From: Candidatus Devosia symbiotica
GTDB lineage: Bacteria; Pseudomonadota; Alphaproteobacteria; Rhizobiales; Devosiaceae
Direction: 5' to 3'
DNA length: 55,928 nucleotides
Assembly (NCBI GenBank): GCA_025050575.1
Contig: JALBVE010000005.1
Coordinates: 1-55,928 of the forward strand
The notes beneath the pieces are model-generated. The model was not told the DNA's origin, did not search any database, and saw only the letters and a program-made list of their open reading frames with translations. The position numbers were made by a program, and so were the translations under genes. Of this stretch, positions 1-9,425 are shown in pieces. Position 1 is the first letter of the stretch. Each line of letters begins with the position of its first letter.

Positions 1-727
1 GCAGCTTCATATAGCCGCTCTCGATCATCCGTTTGACCACGTCATGATAGGTGACAGTCTTGCCCTTGAGATTAATCCGCGCTTGGCACTGCTCATTGCA
101 CATCATAAGGGCGTCATCTTTGGTCCAGTAGGCTACGCCCATCGGAATGGTGGCGGCCAGGACGCGGTAATTGTGGCGTTGCAGCATGTCGGGCATATCC
201 CGGTGGCCACGGCGCCAGGTTAATGCCGTCAGCAGCGCCGCCAGCGCAAGGGCTATGCCGGCGCGCTGCGCGATGGCGGATCATGAGTTTTCTGCTGCCG
301 CGTCTAGGGCCAATGCGTCACCATAGTCTGTCGGGAGGAACTGGACCTGCGACGTCTCCAGCATTTCGGCGCGAGGCGTCGTGCTCATCTGCGCGCGGGC
401 CGCATTGTCGAAGCGGCTCGGCAGTGCGGCCGTGGCAATCGCTCTGGCTGCTGAATCTAATTCGGTAATGTCAGTAGCAAAGGTGGTCGCCATGCTTGTT
501 AGGTGGCGCTAAGCATTATCAAGCGTCCGCACGATATCGTAGGAAACAAACAGCAAGGCGGCGAGCAGCGCGGTAAAGGCAACTGCGGCAGTGATCGGGA
601 AGAGAACCAGGCCGCAGCTCTGTCGTCCCGTCGACGCTGTACTGTCGTTGACTTGGCGCGTATTCGCCCTGTTCTGCTCCGCGCCCACTCCACTGGCGCC
701 GACGCCAGATGTCTCCGCCGACCGCAT
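1..727 (-). pseudogene. PAS-domain membrane sensor (kinase or cyclase), N-terminal part, broken
   Basis: Reading leftwards from an ATG at 727, one frame runs to the window edge, interrupted by TAG at 509-511 and TGA at 281-283. It encodes a short cytoplasmic leader, a hydrophobic segment (ITAAVAFTALLAALLFV), a loop of about 90 residues that would lie outside the membrane, a second hydrophobic segment (AGIALALAALLTALTW) and then a PAS-like start (IPMGVAYWTKDDALMMCNEQ). Two membrane spans flanking an outer loop and followed by PAS is the layout of sensor histidine kinases or diguanylate cyclases; the output domain lies beyond the window. The frame is preserved across both stops, so the lesions are substitutions. 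Recognition of PAS is by pattern only. Confidence 0.6.
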
Positions 728-909
728 GCAATTCTCCGTCCTGCGGGGGGCAATTTTACCCGAACCGATTTGCCCTTAACGAACAATGAATCAGCCGAAC
801 TCAGCTGTCCAGACCTGGGAAAAGCAGGTGGGAGGGTTGATCCGCAAAATTGCGAGTCAGCAGAATCACTTAGCCGCCGAAGAAAAATTCTTTCAAGCAA
901 GCTGAAGAT

Positions 910-3552
910 TTAGTTTGTCAACATGCGCGAAAGAATGTCAGCTGTATTGCTGCTGAGTGATCCGGTTGCGTCGAGCCCGCGCAAGGCGGCCTGTGCCGCG
1001 TCGCGGCGCTCGCTTTCCAGCATTGGCCAAATCCGGAAGCCGGTCAGAACCCGTGCGGCCACCTGCGGATTGATCTTGTCGATCTCGGCGACAAACTTGG
1101 CTACAAAGCGGAATCCGGCACCATCGGCACGGGCGAACTGGGTTGGATTGTTCATCGCGAACATGCCCACCAGTGACCGCAGCCGGTTTGGATTGGTCTT
1201 GGGGAAATCCGGATTGGCCAGCACCGCACGGATGTGGTCAATCACCTCGTCCTGCGGCACGGTGGCCGTTACGGCGAGCCATTTGTCGAGCACCAGCGGG
1301 TTGGTAGCGGCGAAATTGGCATGGAAATCCGCCAGCATGGCCGCAGCGTCTAGTGTCCAAGCCTGCGCACTAGCACTCAGCGCCGCCAGACGATCCGTCA
1401 TGTTGCGGGCATCAGCATATTGTTGCGCCGCCAGACCAGCGGCGCCGGCCGCATCACACCCCACCAGCAGGTCAAGCAAACGGTTGCGCAGCGAGCGCCG
1501 TCCCGTGCTGGCCGCATCAGGCGTGTAGGGCGCATCGCTGGAGAGTTTGAGATAGGCGTTCAGCATCTCCAGCGCCAAGGGCGCAAATACCGCCTTGAGA
1601 AGCGCCGAACGCACGTTATGGATCCGGTCCGGGTCAATGTCCTTGCCAATGGTTTGACCGATCTGTGCTTCGGCCGGCAGGTTCAGCGCCAGAGCCTTGA
1701 ACGCATCGTCCAGCGCGTCGCTGGCCAGCGTTTCGGCCATCGCTTGGCTCAATGCCTTAACAGCGTCTTCGCCCCAGGGGGTGCCGTTGATGGCGTCCAC
1801 GGCCAGGGCCATGCCGACATCCTGAAGCGCCTGCCAGCGATTAAACGGATCACTGTCATGCTGGGCCAGGAACAATTGGTCGGCCTGACTCAGTGTGGTA
1901 GATATGTTGACCGGGGCGGAGAAGCCACGCAGCAGCGACGGCACCGGCTTGTTCGGAATACCAGTAAAGGTAATTTCCGCTTGGTCGGTCGTGAGCACGA
2001 TCATGTCGTCGCGCACCTCGACGCCACTCACACCTGTCCAGTTCATTTCGCTGCCATTGGGGCCGAGTAGGCCGAACTTTATGGGCAGCACCAGCGGCTG
2101 CTTGTCAGGCTGGCCCGGCGTCGGCAGGGTTTGCTGGCTCAGTTTGAGCGTATAGGTTTGACTGTCGACATCATAGATGTCACTGACGCTCAGGCGCGGC
2201 GTACCGGCCTGTAGATACCAGGTCTTGAACGGATCGAGATTGACGTCATTAGCCTCAGCAAACACCGCCAAAAAGGCCTCGATGGTAGTGGCTTGGCCAT
2301 CATGGCGTTCGAAGTACAAGTCCATGCCTTTGCGGAATCCAGCTTCGCCCAGCAGCGTCGCCAGCATGCGCACAATCTCGGCGCCCTTTTCGTAGACAGT
2401 CGGGGTATAGAAATTATTGATCTCGCTATAGTGGTCCGGCCGCGCCGGATGCGCCAGCGGGCCGCCATCCTCGGGGAACTGGGCCGCGCGGAGCGTCACC
2501 ACATCGGAGATGCGCTTGACTGGCCGGCTGCGCTCGTCGCTGATGAATTCCTGATCACGATAAACCGTCAGTCCTTCCTTCAAACACAGCTGAAACCAGT
2601 CGCGGCAGGTGATGCGATTGCCGGTCCAGTTGTGGAAATATTCGTGCGCGATCACCCGCTCGATGCCGTCGTAATCGCCGTCGGTTGCGGATTCGGGCTG
2701 AGCGAATACCAGCTTGTCGTTGAAGATATTGAGGCCCTTGTTCTCCATCGCGCCAAAGTTGAAATCGGACACGGCCACGATGTTGAAGATATTCAGGTCA
2801 TATTCGCGGCCAAAGCGACGCTCGTCCCAGGCCATTGAACGCTTGAGGCTGTCCATCGCCCACAGGCACTGTTCCTGCGTGCCATGGCGGCTATAGATTG
2901 CCAGATTGATCTTGCGCCCAGATGCGGTGGTGAAATTGTCAGTGATTACCCCTAGATCACCCGCCACCATGGCGAACAGATAGCTTGGCTTGGGGAAAGG
3001 GTCTTCCCAGACGGCAAAGTGCAGGCCCTTGCCGGCATCACCCTGGTCGACCAAATTGCCATTGGACAGCAAAACCGGCGCGAGGCTCTTGGGTGCGGTG
3101 ATGCGCGCCTTAAACACGGCCAGATTGTCCGGGCGATCCAGATAATAGGTAATGCGGCGAAAACCCTCGGCCTCACACTGCGTGCACCAGGTGCCGCCCG
3201 ACCGATACAGCCCCATCAGTCTGGTATTGCTCTCTGGCTTCAGAGTAACCTCGGTTTCCAGCACGAAACGACGCAGCGGCGGTGCGAACACCGTCAGACC
3301 ATCCTTGTCCGCCACATAGGCCGACAGCACTAGCGGCGCGCCATCAATCGCAACAGAGTCCAGCGTCAGCTCATTGCCATCAAGCACTAGTGGTGTGCCC
3401 GCTATGGTGTCCGGGCGCGGTTCAATCGTCAATTGCGCGATCACCCGCGTATCGGCCTCGGTGATGCGGAAATCGAGGTTAACCAATACGATGGTGTATG
3501 GGCTCGCTGCATAGTCCTTAAGGAAAATAGTCTGTTCGGTTTCGGTGCGCAT
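910..3552 (-). CDS. pepN: Aminopeptidase N (M1 family)
   Basis: Zinc aminopeptidase that removes N-terminal residues from peptides in the cytoplasm. The 880-residue product has the usual PepN length. The substrate-binding GAMEN motif is at about residues 267-271 and the zinc-binding HEYFHNW motif at about 303-309, followed by NRITCRDWFQLCLKEG with the third zinc ligand, the glutamate of LKEG. The C-terminal helical domain is complete. The start is placed at the ATG at 3552 because family members begin close to MRTET-QTIFLKDY; an in-frame ATG at 3564 would add four residues. Every catalytic motif is intact although most neighbours are broken, so selection is probably maintaining peptide breakdown. 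The symbol fits the M1 subgroup found in alphaproteobacteria. Confidence 0.95.
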   Translation of the reverse strand: MRTETEQTIFLKDYAASPYTIVLVNLDFRITEADTRVIAQLTIEPRPDTIAGTPLVLDGNELTLDSVAIDGAPLVLSAYVADKDGLTVFAPPLRRFVLETEVTLKPESNTRLMGLYRSGGTWCTQCEAEGFRRITYYLDRPDNLAVFKARITAPKSLAPVLLSNGNLVDQGDAGKGLHFAVWEDPFPKPSYLFAMVAGDLGVITDNFTTASGRKINLAIYSRHGTQEQCLWAMDSLKRSMAWDERRFGREYDLNIFNIVAVSDFNFGAMENKGLNIFNDKLVFAQPESATDGDYDGIERVIAHEYFHNWTGNRITCRDWFQLCLKEGLTVYRDQEFISDERSRPVKRISDVVTLRAAQFPEDGGPLAHPARPDHYSEINNFYTPTVYEKGAEIVRMLATLLGEAGFRKGMDLYFERHDGQATTIEAFLAVFAEANDVNLDPFKTWYLQAGTPRLSVSDIYDVDSQTYTLKLSQQTLPTPGQPDKQPLVLPIKFGLLGPNGSEMNWTGVSGVEVRDDMIVLTTDQAEITFTGIPNKPVPSLLRGFSAPVNISTTLSQADQLFLAQHDSDPFNRWQALQDVGMALAVDAINGTPWGEDAVKALSQAMAETLASDALDDAFKALALNLPAEAQIGQTIGKDIDPDRIHNVRSALLKAVFAPLALEMLNAYLKLSSDAPYTPDAASTGRRSLRNRLLDLLVGCDAAGAAGLAAQQYADARNMTDRLAALSASAQAWTLDAAAMLADFHANFAATNPLVLDKWLAVTATVPQDEVIDHIRAVLANPDFPKTNPNRLRSLVGMFAMNNPTQFARADGAGFRFVAKFVAEIDKINPQVAARVLTGFRIWPMLESERRDAAQAALRGLDATGSLSSNTADILSRMLTN

Positions 3553-3880
3553 GAAATGATCCATCAAATTCGGCGGACTGAAAGTCAGTGTGGCCGCGCC
3601 GCAATAGCAGACTCGGCGTTTTCGTGTATTCTATGCGGTCGATGACCGCTTCGGTCTATAAATCTTCTACGCCAAATGGGGCGGCATTGGGGAGGGGTGT
3701 CCTGCGGTCGCAGCGCGTGTCTCCATCTTCGCCAATTGCAGGCGTATGAGCGCGGTATCCAGGGTTTCCGACTGGCACGCATGCCATCGGTCTTGCTTGT
3801 CTTGATCTCAGCCACGCTTGAGCTTGTAGCGCGTCTAGTCTAGCACAGCGGCCCTGCCGGCACAAATACGGTGAACGACT
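3553..3880. other. Intergenic stretch without a recognisable gene
   Basis: Short open frames exist on the minus strand, but none resembles a known family and they run in conflicting frames. One piece (LDTALIRLQLAKMETRAAT, near 3700-3770) looks protein-like and could be a remnant; it is not called as a gene. Confidence 0.4.
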
Positions 3881-4526
3881 ATGTTGCGTTGGTTTGAACG
3901 ACGTCTTGAAGTTTATCCGATGGGCGATCCGGCCGAGCCCGCCCAAAGGCCTGCTAGCCTTCTGCCTGCACTATAGCCACGGCGCCAAGCAGTGGCTGGC
4001 CATGATGGCCATTCTGGCTGCCGCCGTGGCTGCCAGCGAAATCGTGCTGTTCGGTTTTATCGGCGATCTCGCTGCTGCGTGTGGTGTCCGACGACGCGGC
4101 TGCCAAGCCGCTCGGCACCGTCAAGGGCAATATCAGTTTCGAGAATGTCTCGTTCCACTATGGCAAGACCGGCGGCGTGATCGAGGATCTCAACCTGCAT
4201 ATTAAGCCCGGCGAAAAGATCGGCCTGGTCGGGCGTTCTGGCGCCGGCAAGTCCACCGTCATTAACCTGCTGCTGCGCTTTTACGACTGCGCCGATGGTC
4301 GCATCTTGATCGATGGTCAGGATATCGCGATGGTCACGCAGGACAGCCTGCGCGCCAATATCGGCGTGGTCACTCATGGATACCTCGCTACTGCATCGCT
4401 CGGTGCACGAGAACATCCTTATACGACCGCGCCGATGCGACTGAGGTGATGATGCTCGAAACCGTCGATCTGGCCGAGACATCGGACTTCATCACTGGGC
4501 TGAGCGACCCTAAGAGCCGCAATTGA
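3881..4526 (+). pseudogene. Atm1/HMT-type ABC exporter, deletion remnant
   Basis: The remnant starts at ATG 3881 (MLRWFERRLEVYPMGDPAEP). An extra C near 3940 shifts the frame into a stretch that continues the transmembrane domain (PPKGLLAFCLHYSHGAKQWL, then a hydrophobic helix). At about 4070 the sequence jumps directly to the nucleotide-binding domain (VVSDDAAAKPLGTVKGNISF). Walker A (GRSGAGKST) survives, but after the Q-loop the frame breaks again and the signature and Walker B region is gone. Only about 215 codons of a normal 600-630 remain, so roughly 300 residues of membrane domain were deleted. A second exporter of the same class lies at 31367-33231. Confidence 0.85.
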
Positions 4527-4561
4527 GCCGGTCAAATTGTTGACATTGATCCGGCGGTCTA

Positions 4562-5108
4562 GTGCGGACGCTGCCGATTCTGATCGTCCTTGGCGTGCTT
4601 ACCGGCGGGGCACATTGCACTATGTCGACGAAGCGGGGCGGACGGCGCAATCGTCCAGCCGCGGCATTGCTGCGCGCTTTTTGTGGCGACATTGCTGATA
4701 ATCCTGTTTCGCTAGCATTACCCGCGCTGGTGATTCGATTTTGCGGTTGGGCTGGGCCGCTTTGGCTGGCGGATGGGCGCCTATATGTTGCTGACCGACC
4801 GCTACCCATCGACCGTCGATCAGCAATCGGTACATTTGACGTTGACTATCCCGATGTCCACCAGCGGAGTCGCTGGTTGCCGCTGCTCAAGTGGCTGCTG
4901 GCGGTCCCACATTACCTGGTTCTGGCGGTGTTGCTCATCGCAGCGGCGCTTGTCACCATTCTCGCCTTGATCGCCATCCTGCTCACCGGAGCCTACCCTA
5001 GGCCCCCGTTCGATTTCGTCGTCGGCGTCGGTCGTTGAGCAACCCGGGTCTGGGCTTATGCTCTCCATGCTGGTCGCCGACGACTATCCCTAGTTCAGCC
5101 TGCGCTAG
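4562..5108 (+). pseudogene. DUF4389 membrane protein, broken
   Basis: DUF4389 proteins are small membrane proteins of unknown function with repeated halves. Both halves are visible in different frames: FDFAVGLGRFGWRMGAYMLL then TDRYPST, and later RWLPLLKWLLAVPHYLVLAV, a second helix, and FDFVVGVGR. In-frame stops TAG 4713-4715 and TGA 4731-4733 fall where the family has aromatic or glutamine residues (R-stop-HYPRW-stop-FDF). There are further frameshifts near 4840 and 5036, and a final YP-stop-FSLR. No function can be proposed for the intact ancestor beyond the family assignment. Confidence 0.75.
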
Positions 5109-5199
5109 GCGCAGCGGGCAACAATCGGGCGGTCAATCTGTCTTCGGTCGCCGATGCCTGCGGCGTTGGCACGCCATCCTGTCAGGCCAGCCGCGCGTT

Positions 5200-6202
5200 C
5201 TAGCGTTCGGCATGAGCCTTGAATCCGGGGTGGTCGAATGGCGCCATTAGAGTGCCCGTGGCGCTGCCCGCAGCGCCGCCAAACAGCATGCTGGCGCTCA
5301 GGCTGATCCCGGTCGCGTCGCCCGAGATCAGCACCGGCACGCCCATCGATCGGGCCAGGGCCGGGGCGAACAACTGATTGTGCACCAGGAGAGGGGCTTC
5401 GATGATGATCTGGCGGCCCAATCCGCATAGGCTCAGACAGGTCTGGATGATTAGCGCCAGATAGAGCGATACCGCCGCCGTGCGTTCGCCGGGACTGAGA
5501 GCATCGGCATTGCCGACCCAGCGACCGACATGATTGGGGAAGGGGCTGACACCAGCCATGAAACTGGGTAGTGCCTGCACATCGCCCGCGATGACGGCAT
5601 CGACATCATCCGTGGAATCGTGAATGCCGCAGGTGACCGGGTATCCACCCGCAACCCGGTCGCCGCGGCGATCTCGGCCGTGATCGGTCCAAGCGCCGAC
5701 GCCGCCGGCCGCACGGGAAGCGGTCCCGCCAGTCCAGCTGGCGCATCAGGCTTGAATAATCGGCCTTCTGTGGTCTGTGGTGCTCACAGATCAGTGTGAC
5801 AGCCCAGGAAGTGACCTCGCTGGCCATAACGCCGCTTAGTCGCCATTCCCAGTATTGCGGATAGATCAAGATCTAGGTCACGCTGGCGAACTGGTCGGCA
5901 AAGCACTGGCTCTGCCAGAACAATTGCGCGCCGATATTAAGCCCATTGGGCAGCAGCGGCGACAGCGTCTCGGCAAAATCCGGCCGGACAGTGCCATAGG
6001 CCGCGTTGGTCTCCATGGGGCCGGAAAATTTATAATCCAGTACCGGCAGCGCTAGGCTATCGCCTCCCAAAAGCGCCACGGTCGCGCCATGGGTGGTGAT
6101 GGAAATGCTGTCCATGCTATGCTCTGCCTGTAACGCCGTCAGGCTTTCCAGCATGAAGGCCCACAGCCGCTCCACATCGGCATGCGGATAGGGCTCGTTC
6201 TA
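5200..6202 (-). pseudogene. FGGY-family carbohydrate kinase, broken and 5'-truncated
   Basis: FGGY kinases phosphorylate sugars such as rhamnulose, fuculose or xylulose with ATP. Three pieces in order on the minus strand match the family: an N-lobe piece (SISITTHGATVALLGGD, LPVLDYKFSGP, LPNGLNIGAQLFWQ), a middle piece (YPQYWEWRLSGVMASEVTS, ALGPITAEIAAATGLRVDT), and a C-lobe piece (LGRQIIIEAPLLVHN, VLISGDATGISLSASMLFGG). TAG at 5873-5875 sits where VTQILTYPQYW would be expected, and frameshifts near 5770, 5700 and 5580 separate the pieces. The first 40 or so residues, with the phosphate-binding start, are absent. About 334 codons remain of a usual 430-500. The substrate cannot be assigned. Confidence 0.8.
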
Positions 6203-6292
6203 TGGCCGTTGCTAACATGTTAGCGTGTAGCGTAATCCTCCCCTGTGCGCGGCGACTAGCCAATTGCTGCGTTCTGGAGTATTTGCCCGCGT

Positions 6293-7291
6293 ATGAACTC
6301 TCTTGTCCGCGCCCGGCGCTTCAGCGTCACCCCGATGATGGACTGGACAGACCGTCACTGCCGGTTTCTCCATCGCTTTCTTACGCGCGAGAGCCTGCTG
6401 TTTACCGAAATGGTCACCAGCGCCGCCATTATGCATGGCGATATCGATCGTCACCTGCGTTTTGACCCGGTCGAGCAGCTCGTAGCGCTGCAATTGGGCG
6501 GTTCCGATCCGGCCGAACTGGCTGCCGCGACTGCTATTGCCCATGACTACGGCTATGCCGAGATCAATCTCAACGTCGGCTGCCCCTCAGATCGCGTGCA
6601 GTCTGGCCGCTTTGGCGCCTGCCTGATGGCGGAGCCTGATCTGGTGGCACAATGCGTCCGCGCAATGCGCGACGCCACTGATTGCCCGATCACCGTCAAA
6701 TGCCGCATTGGCATTGACGATCAGGACGTCGAAACCGGGCTTGACCGCTTCGCCGATGCCATGGTCGAAGCGGGTGTTAATGCGCTCTATGTGCATGCCC
6801 GCAAGGCCTGGCTGCAGGGGCTCTCGCCCAAGGAAAACCGCACCATCCCGCCGCTCGATTATGATCGAGTATATCGCCTGCGCGCCCGTCTGGCGCCGTT
6901 ACAGGTCCTGATCAATGGCGGCATCGATACGTTGGATCTCGCCGAAGCGCAGTTTGCCCACACCGATGGCGTGATGCTGGGTCGCGCCGCCTACCACACG
7001 CCCATGTTGCTAGCCGACGTCGACCGCCGTTTCTTTGGGGTTACAGCCGAGCCGGTGACGCTTGAGGCTGTGATGCACGCCATGGCCACCTATGCGGACC
7101 GCGAACTGGCCGCTGGCGCGCGCATCAACAATATCACCCGCCACATGCTGGGCCTGGCCGCCGGCTTGCCTGGCGCGCGCCAGTTCCGCCAGATCATGAG
7201 CGTGGACGCCTGCAAGCCCGGCGCCGATACCAGCGTACTGTTCCGTGCGCTCGATGCGGTCAATCGCCACCGCTTCGCCGAGGCCGGTTAG
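6293..7291 (+). CDS. dusA: tRNA-dihydrouridine synthase A
   Basis: FMN enzyme that reduces uridine to dihydrouridine in the D-loop of tRNAs, using NADPH. The 332-residue product is of normal length. It opens with FSVTPMMDWTDRHCRF, has the catalytic-loop signature NLNVGCPSDRVQSGRFGACL at about residues 96-115 with its cysteine, and the DusA-specific HARKAWLQGLSPKENR near residue 170-185, followed by NGGIDT and the FMN-phosphate region (DGVMLGRAAYHTP). The ATG at 6293 leads straight into the conserved start. Its stop overlaps the stop of the convergent deaminase remnant. It belongs to the translation-related genes that survive in this window. Confidence 0.95.
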   Translation: MNSLVRARRFSVTPMMDWTDRHCRFLHRFLTRESLLFTEMVTSAAIMHGDIDRHLRFDPVEQLVALQLGGSDPAELAAATAIAHDYGYAEINLNVGCPSDRVQSGRFGACLMAEPDLVAQCVRAMRDATDCPITVKCRIGIDDQDVETGLDRFADAMVEAGVNALYVHARKAWLQGLSPKENRTIPPLDYDRVYRLRARLAPLQVLINGGIDTLDLAEAQFAHTDGVMLGRAAYHTPMLLADVDRRFFGVTAEPVTLEAVMHAMATYADRELAAGARINNITRHMLGLAAGLPGARQFRQIMSVDACKPGADTSVLFRALDAVNRHRFAEAG

Positions 7292-7798
7292 CCGCGGCTC
7301 GACCAGTAATCGGCCTGAAGCGCGCTGGCTTCATCCTCCAGCAGCGGGCTAACCACTTCAGTCGGGCCCTGTCCGGCGGCGAACACTGCCGCACAGAGCA
7401 GGTTCAGCGTCGGGTTCTCTGGATTGTCCCCGGTGATCATCTTCAGATTACGTTCGGTCTGGCCGAACACCACTCGCCCTATCCTAACCCAGTAGATCAC
7501 CCTAGCACACATGGCGCAAGATTCGGCCAAGGTGTAGAGCGTACTTTCGGCCAGCATGGCCAGGCTATAGGCTTTGCCGGCACCCGCCGCCAGCAGCTTT
7601 TCGGCATGGGCTGTGCGGTCGTAGCCTTCCGCGCTAAAGCCATTGCCTTGTTCCATCAGGATCACGCCATTTCTTGTCGGCCAGTACCGAACCAAACGGG
7701 TGATTGCCGTCCAGCCGCGAGGCCTGCGCCACCGCAAAGGCATGTCGCAGATTGATTTCGTCATACGAGTGGGTATCGGATATGGCTGGTTCCGTCAT
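7288..7798 (-). pseudogene. Nucleoside deaminase (cytidine/guanine deaminase type), frameshifted
   Basis: Zinc deaminase of the CDA superfamily. From ATG 7798 the frame reads MTEPAISDTHSYDEINLRHA, then SRLDGNHPFGSVLADK. An additional A in an AAA run near 7665 shifts into the second frame, which carries NGVILMEQGN and the zinc-ligand motif TAHAE. The expected PCxxC is SCAMC: both cysteines remain but the conserved proline has become serine. The length of 511 bp is one base over a multiple of three, matching a single insertion. It could be a recent loss or, less likely given the P-to-S change, an assembly error. Confidence 0.8.
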
Positions 7799-7862
7799 TT
7801 GGCGGGTCTCGGTCAGGTTCGACCTTCGCTTATCATGACCGCACCAGCAAGCCGCTTGCGCG

Positions 7863-8542
7863 CTAGTTTTGTAGTTTGAGCGCGTTCTGCGTCACGCTGT
7901 AGCGGCTTAGTATTTCCAGAAACGTCATCCCCAAAAGGCTCATGTCCGGCGCATCGGCTTCGGCGACAAAGGCCGCAATGCCCTCGTGGCTAATCCCGCC
8001 CACTTCCATAAGGTCAAGCCTCACCCGAGCGGGCCCGTCCGAGGACGCTGAAATGGCAAAGCGCAGGCTCCCGATGTCGATCCACGCCGCCTCGGCATCG
8101 GCATTGGCAATGGTCAGCGCCACGGCGCTGGCACCGGTGTCGAAGATCATCGGCGTGGTATGTCCATTGATGGTGGCGTTGAGTTCGAAATGGCCGCTAA
8201 TGCCGCGCTGGAAGGTGGTTGTGCCCTTCTTGGCGTCGATCATGGTCACCCCGGGCCGCAACTTGCCGGCCATTCCCGCCATGCCCGCGATTTCATCGCG
8301 ATAGGCATAGGGCGCACCCGCCAAGGCAAAAATGCCGACCCATAGCATAGCACTAGGCTGGTCAGCAGCTCCCTAGCACGCCGCCGTGTGAGTAGGCCGC
8401 CGGCAAACGCGATCAGCAGCGCTAGTAATGGCATCAGCTGCACCGTCTGCATTTGGCTGAAGCCAAGAATATGGCCCACATTGGCGCTGATCAGCAGTGT
8501 CGGTCTCACCGAGATCAGAAGCGCAATTCCCATGAATATCAT
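7863..8542 (-). pseudogene. Clan AA retropepsin-like aspartic protease (TIGR02281 type), frameshifted
   Basis: The family consists of membrane-anchored, retroviral-type aspartic proteases. From ATG 8542 the protein has two hydrophobic helices (MIFMGIALLISV and MPLLALLIAFAGGLL), then a basic stretch. The frame then breaks at a 5-bp tandem duplication (GCTATGCTATGG, near 8340-8352). The next frame continues with WVGIFALAG, YAYRDEIAG and the catalytic DTG in MIFDTGASAVALTIANAD, ending with SLLGMTFLEILSRYSV. Removing the five bases gives 675 bp, exactly 225 codons, so the duplication explains the break. The stretch after ALTIAN looks shortened and altered relative to the family. Confidence 0.8.
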
Positions 8543-8621
8543 ACTGGCGCACTTTCGTATTCTGGCAGGGTCATTGTCTCGATAACGGTATTCCGCCGAC
8601 CAGTCGCTTGCTTAGGGCGGC

Positions 8622-9275
8622 TCAGCCGGCCATGGTGATCATTGCTGCCACAAGCGCAAAACCCAGCGCCAGTAGATTGGCTGCCGGCCCACCCAGCACG
8701 AACAGCAGTAGCACAGCAAACACTGCCCCCATCGCAAAGCTGCGGCTACTGACGGCACCTGCCGCTGCAGAAACCCCGTCCGCGCGCGCCGCCGGCAGCG
8801 CCACGGCTAGCCACAGCGCGCCTGAGCAGCCGGCTATGCTAGCAGCCAGCCAGATGACGCCGGCAGCCAGCGGGTTGGTCGCAGCCACCGCGCCCAGCCC
8901 CGTCGCCTTGAGCACGATGAACAGGCACAACGCCGCTACCACATAGATGTCGTGTTGGCTGTCCTTCATGATCTCTAGCCTCCAGGCCAGGTCCTGGCCG
9001 CCGAACAGCCCGTCGGCAGCGTCGGCCAGCGCGTCTTCCGTCATAGCGCCGCTGACAATCACCATCGCTGCCACGGCCAGCGTGGCGGAAAAATAGGGCG
9101 GCAGCCCGACGAGGGTCGTACCGATCAGCAACAGGGTCGGACCAAGACCAATGGCCAGGCTGGCCAGGGGCAGGGTCATGGCAATCCGGTTCAGATCTGG
9201 CTTCTGATGCGGGCTATTGCCGGTCGGCAAGGGCGAAAAATCGCATCGCCATCACGAAGTCGTCCGCTAGCTCAA
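8622..9275 (-). pseudogene. cobS: Adenosylcobinamide-GDP ribazoletransferase (cobalamin synthase), broken
   Basis: CobS joins adenosylcobinamide-GDP to alpha-ribazole, the last assembly step of cobalamin, in the inner membrane. The long frame contains the family signature EDALADAADGLFGG followed by RLEIMKDS, and several hydrophobic helices. The N-terminal piece (DDFVMAMRFF) is in another frame: the junction near 9235 looks like loss of two bases in TTTTTCTCGCCC. The conserved sequence after the signature has also drifted (DSQHDIYVV). The gene is divergent to cobT at 9426, the usual arrangement. The original start codon is not clear, so the right boundary is approximate. Confidence 0.8.
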
Positions 9276-9425
9276 CCTTGCCGGGGCCGGCGTTTGGGTG
9301 GCTGGGGTCTATCGCCTCGGGGGAGCGATGGCGTCATTGGGCGGTTGGCTCACTGGTCAATTGCTTTTTGGGCCGATTCTAGGCAACAAAATACCCCCTT
9401 TTTATCATAGCATTTCGGACTCGCC

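Noticed and set aside
9276..9425. Cobalamin riboswitch between cobS and cobT
   Set aside because: The conserved B12-box was not found in the 150-bp divergent region.
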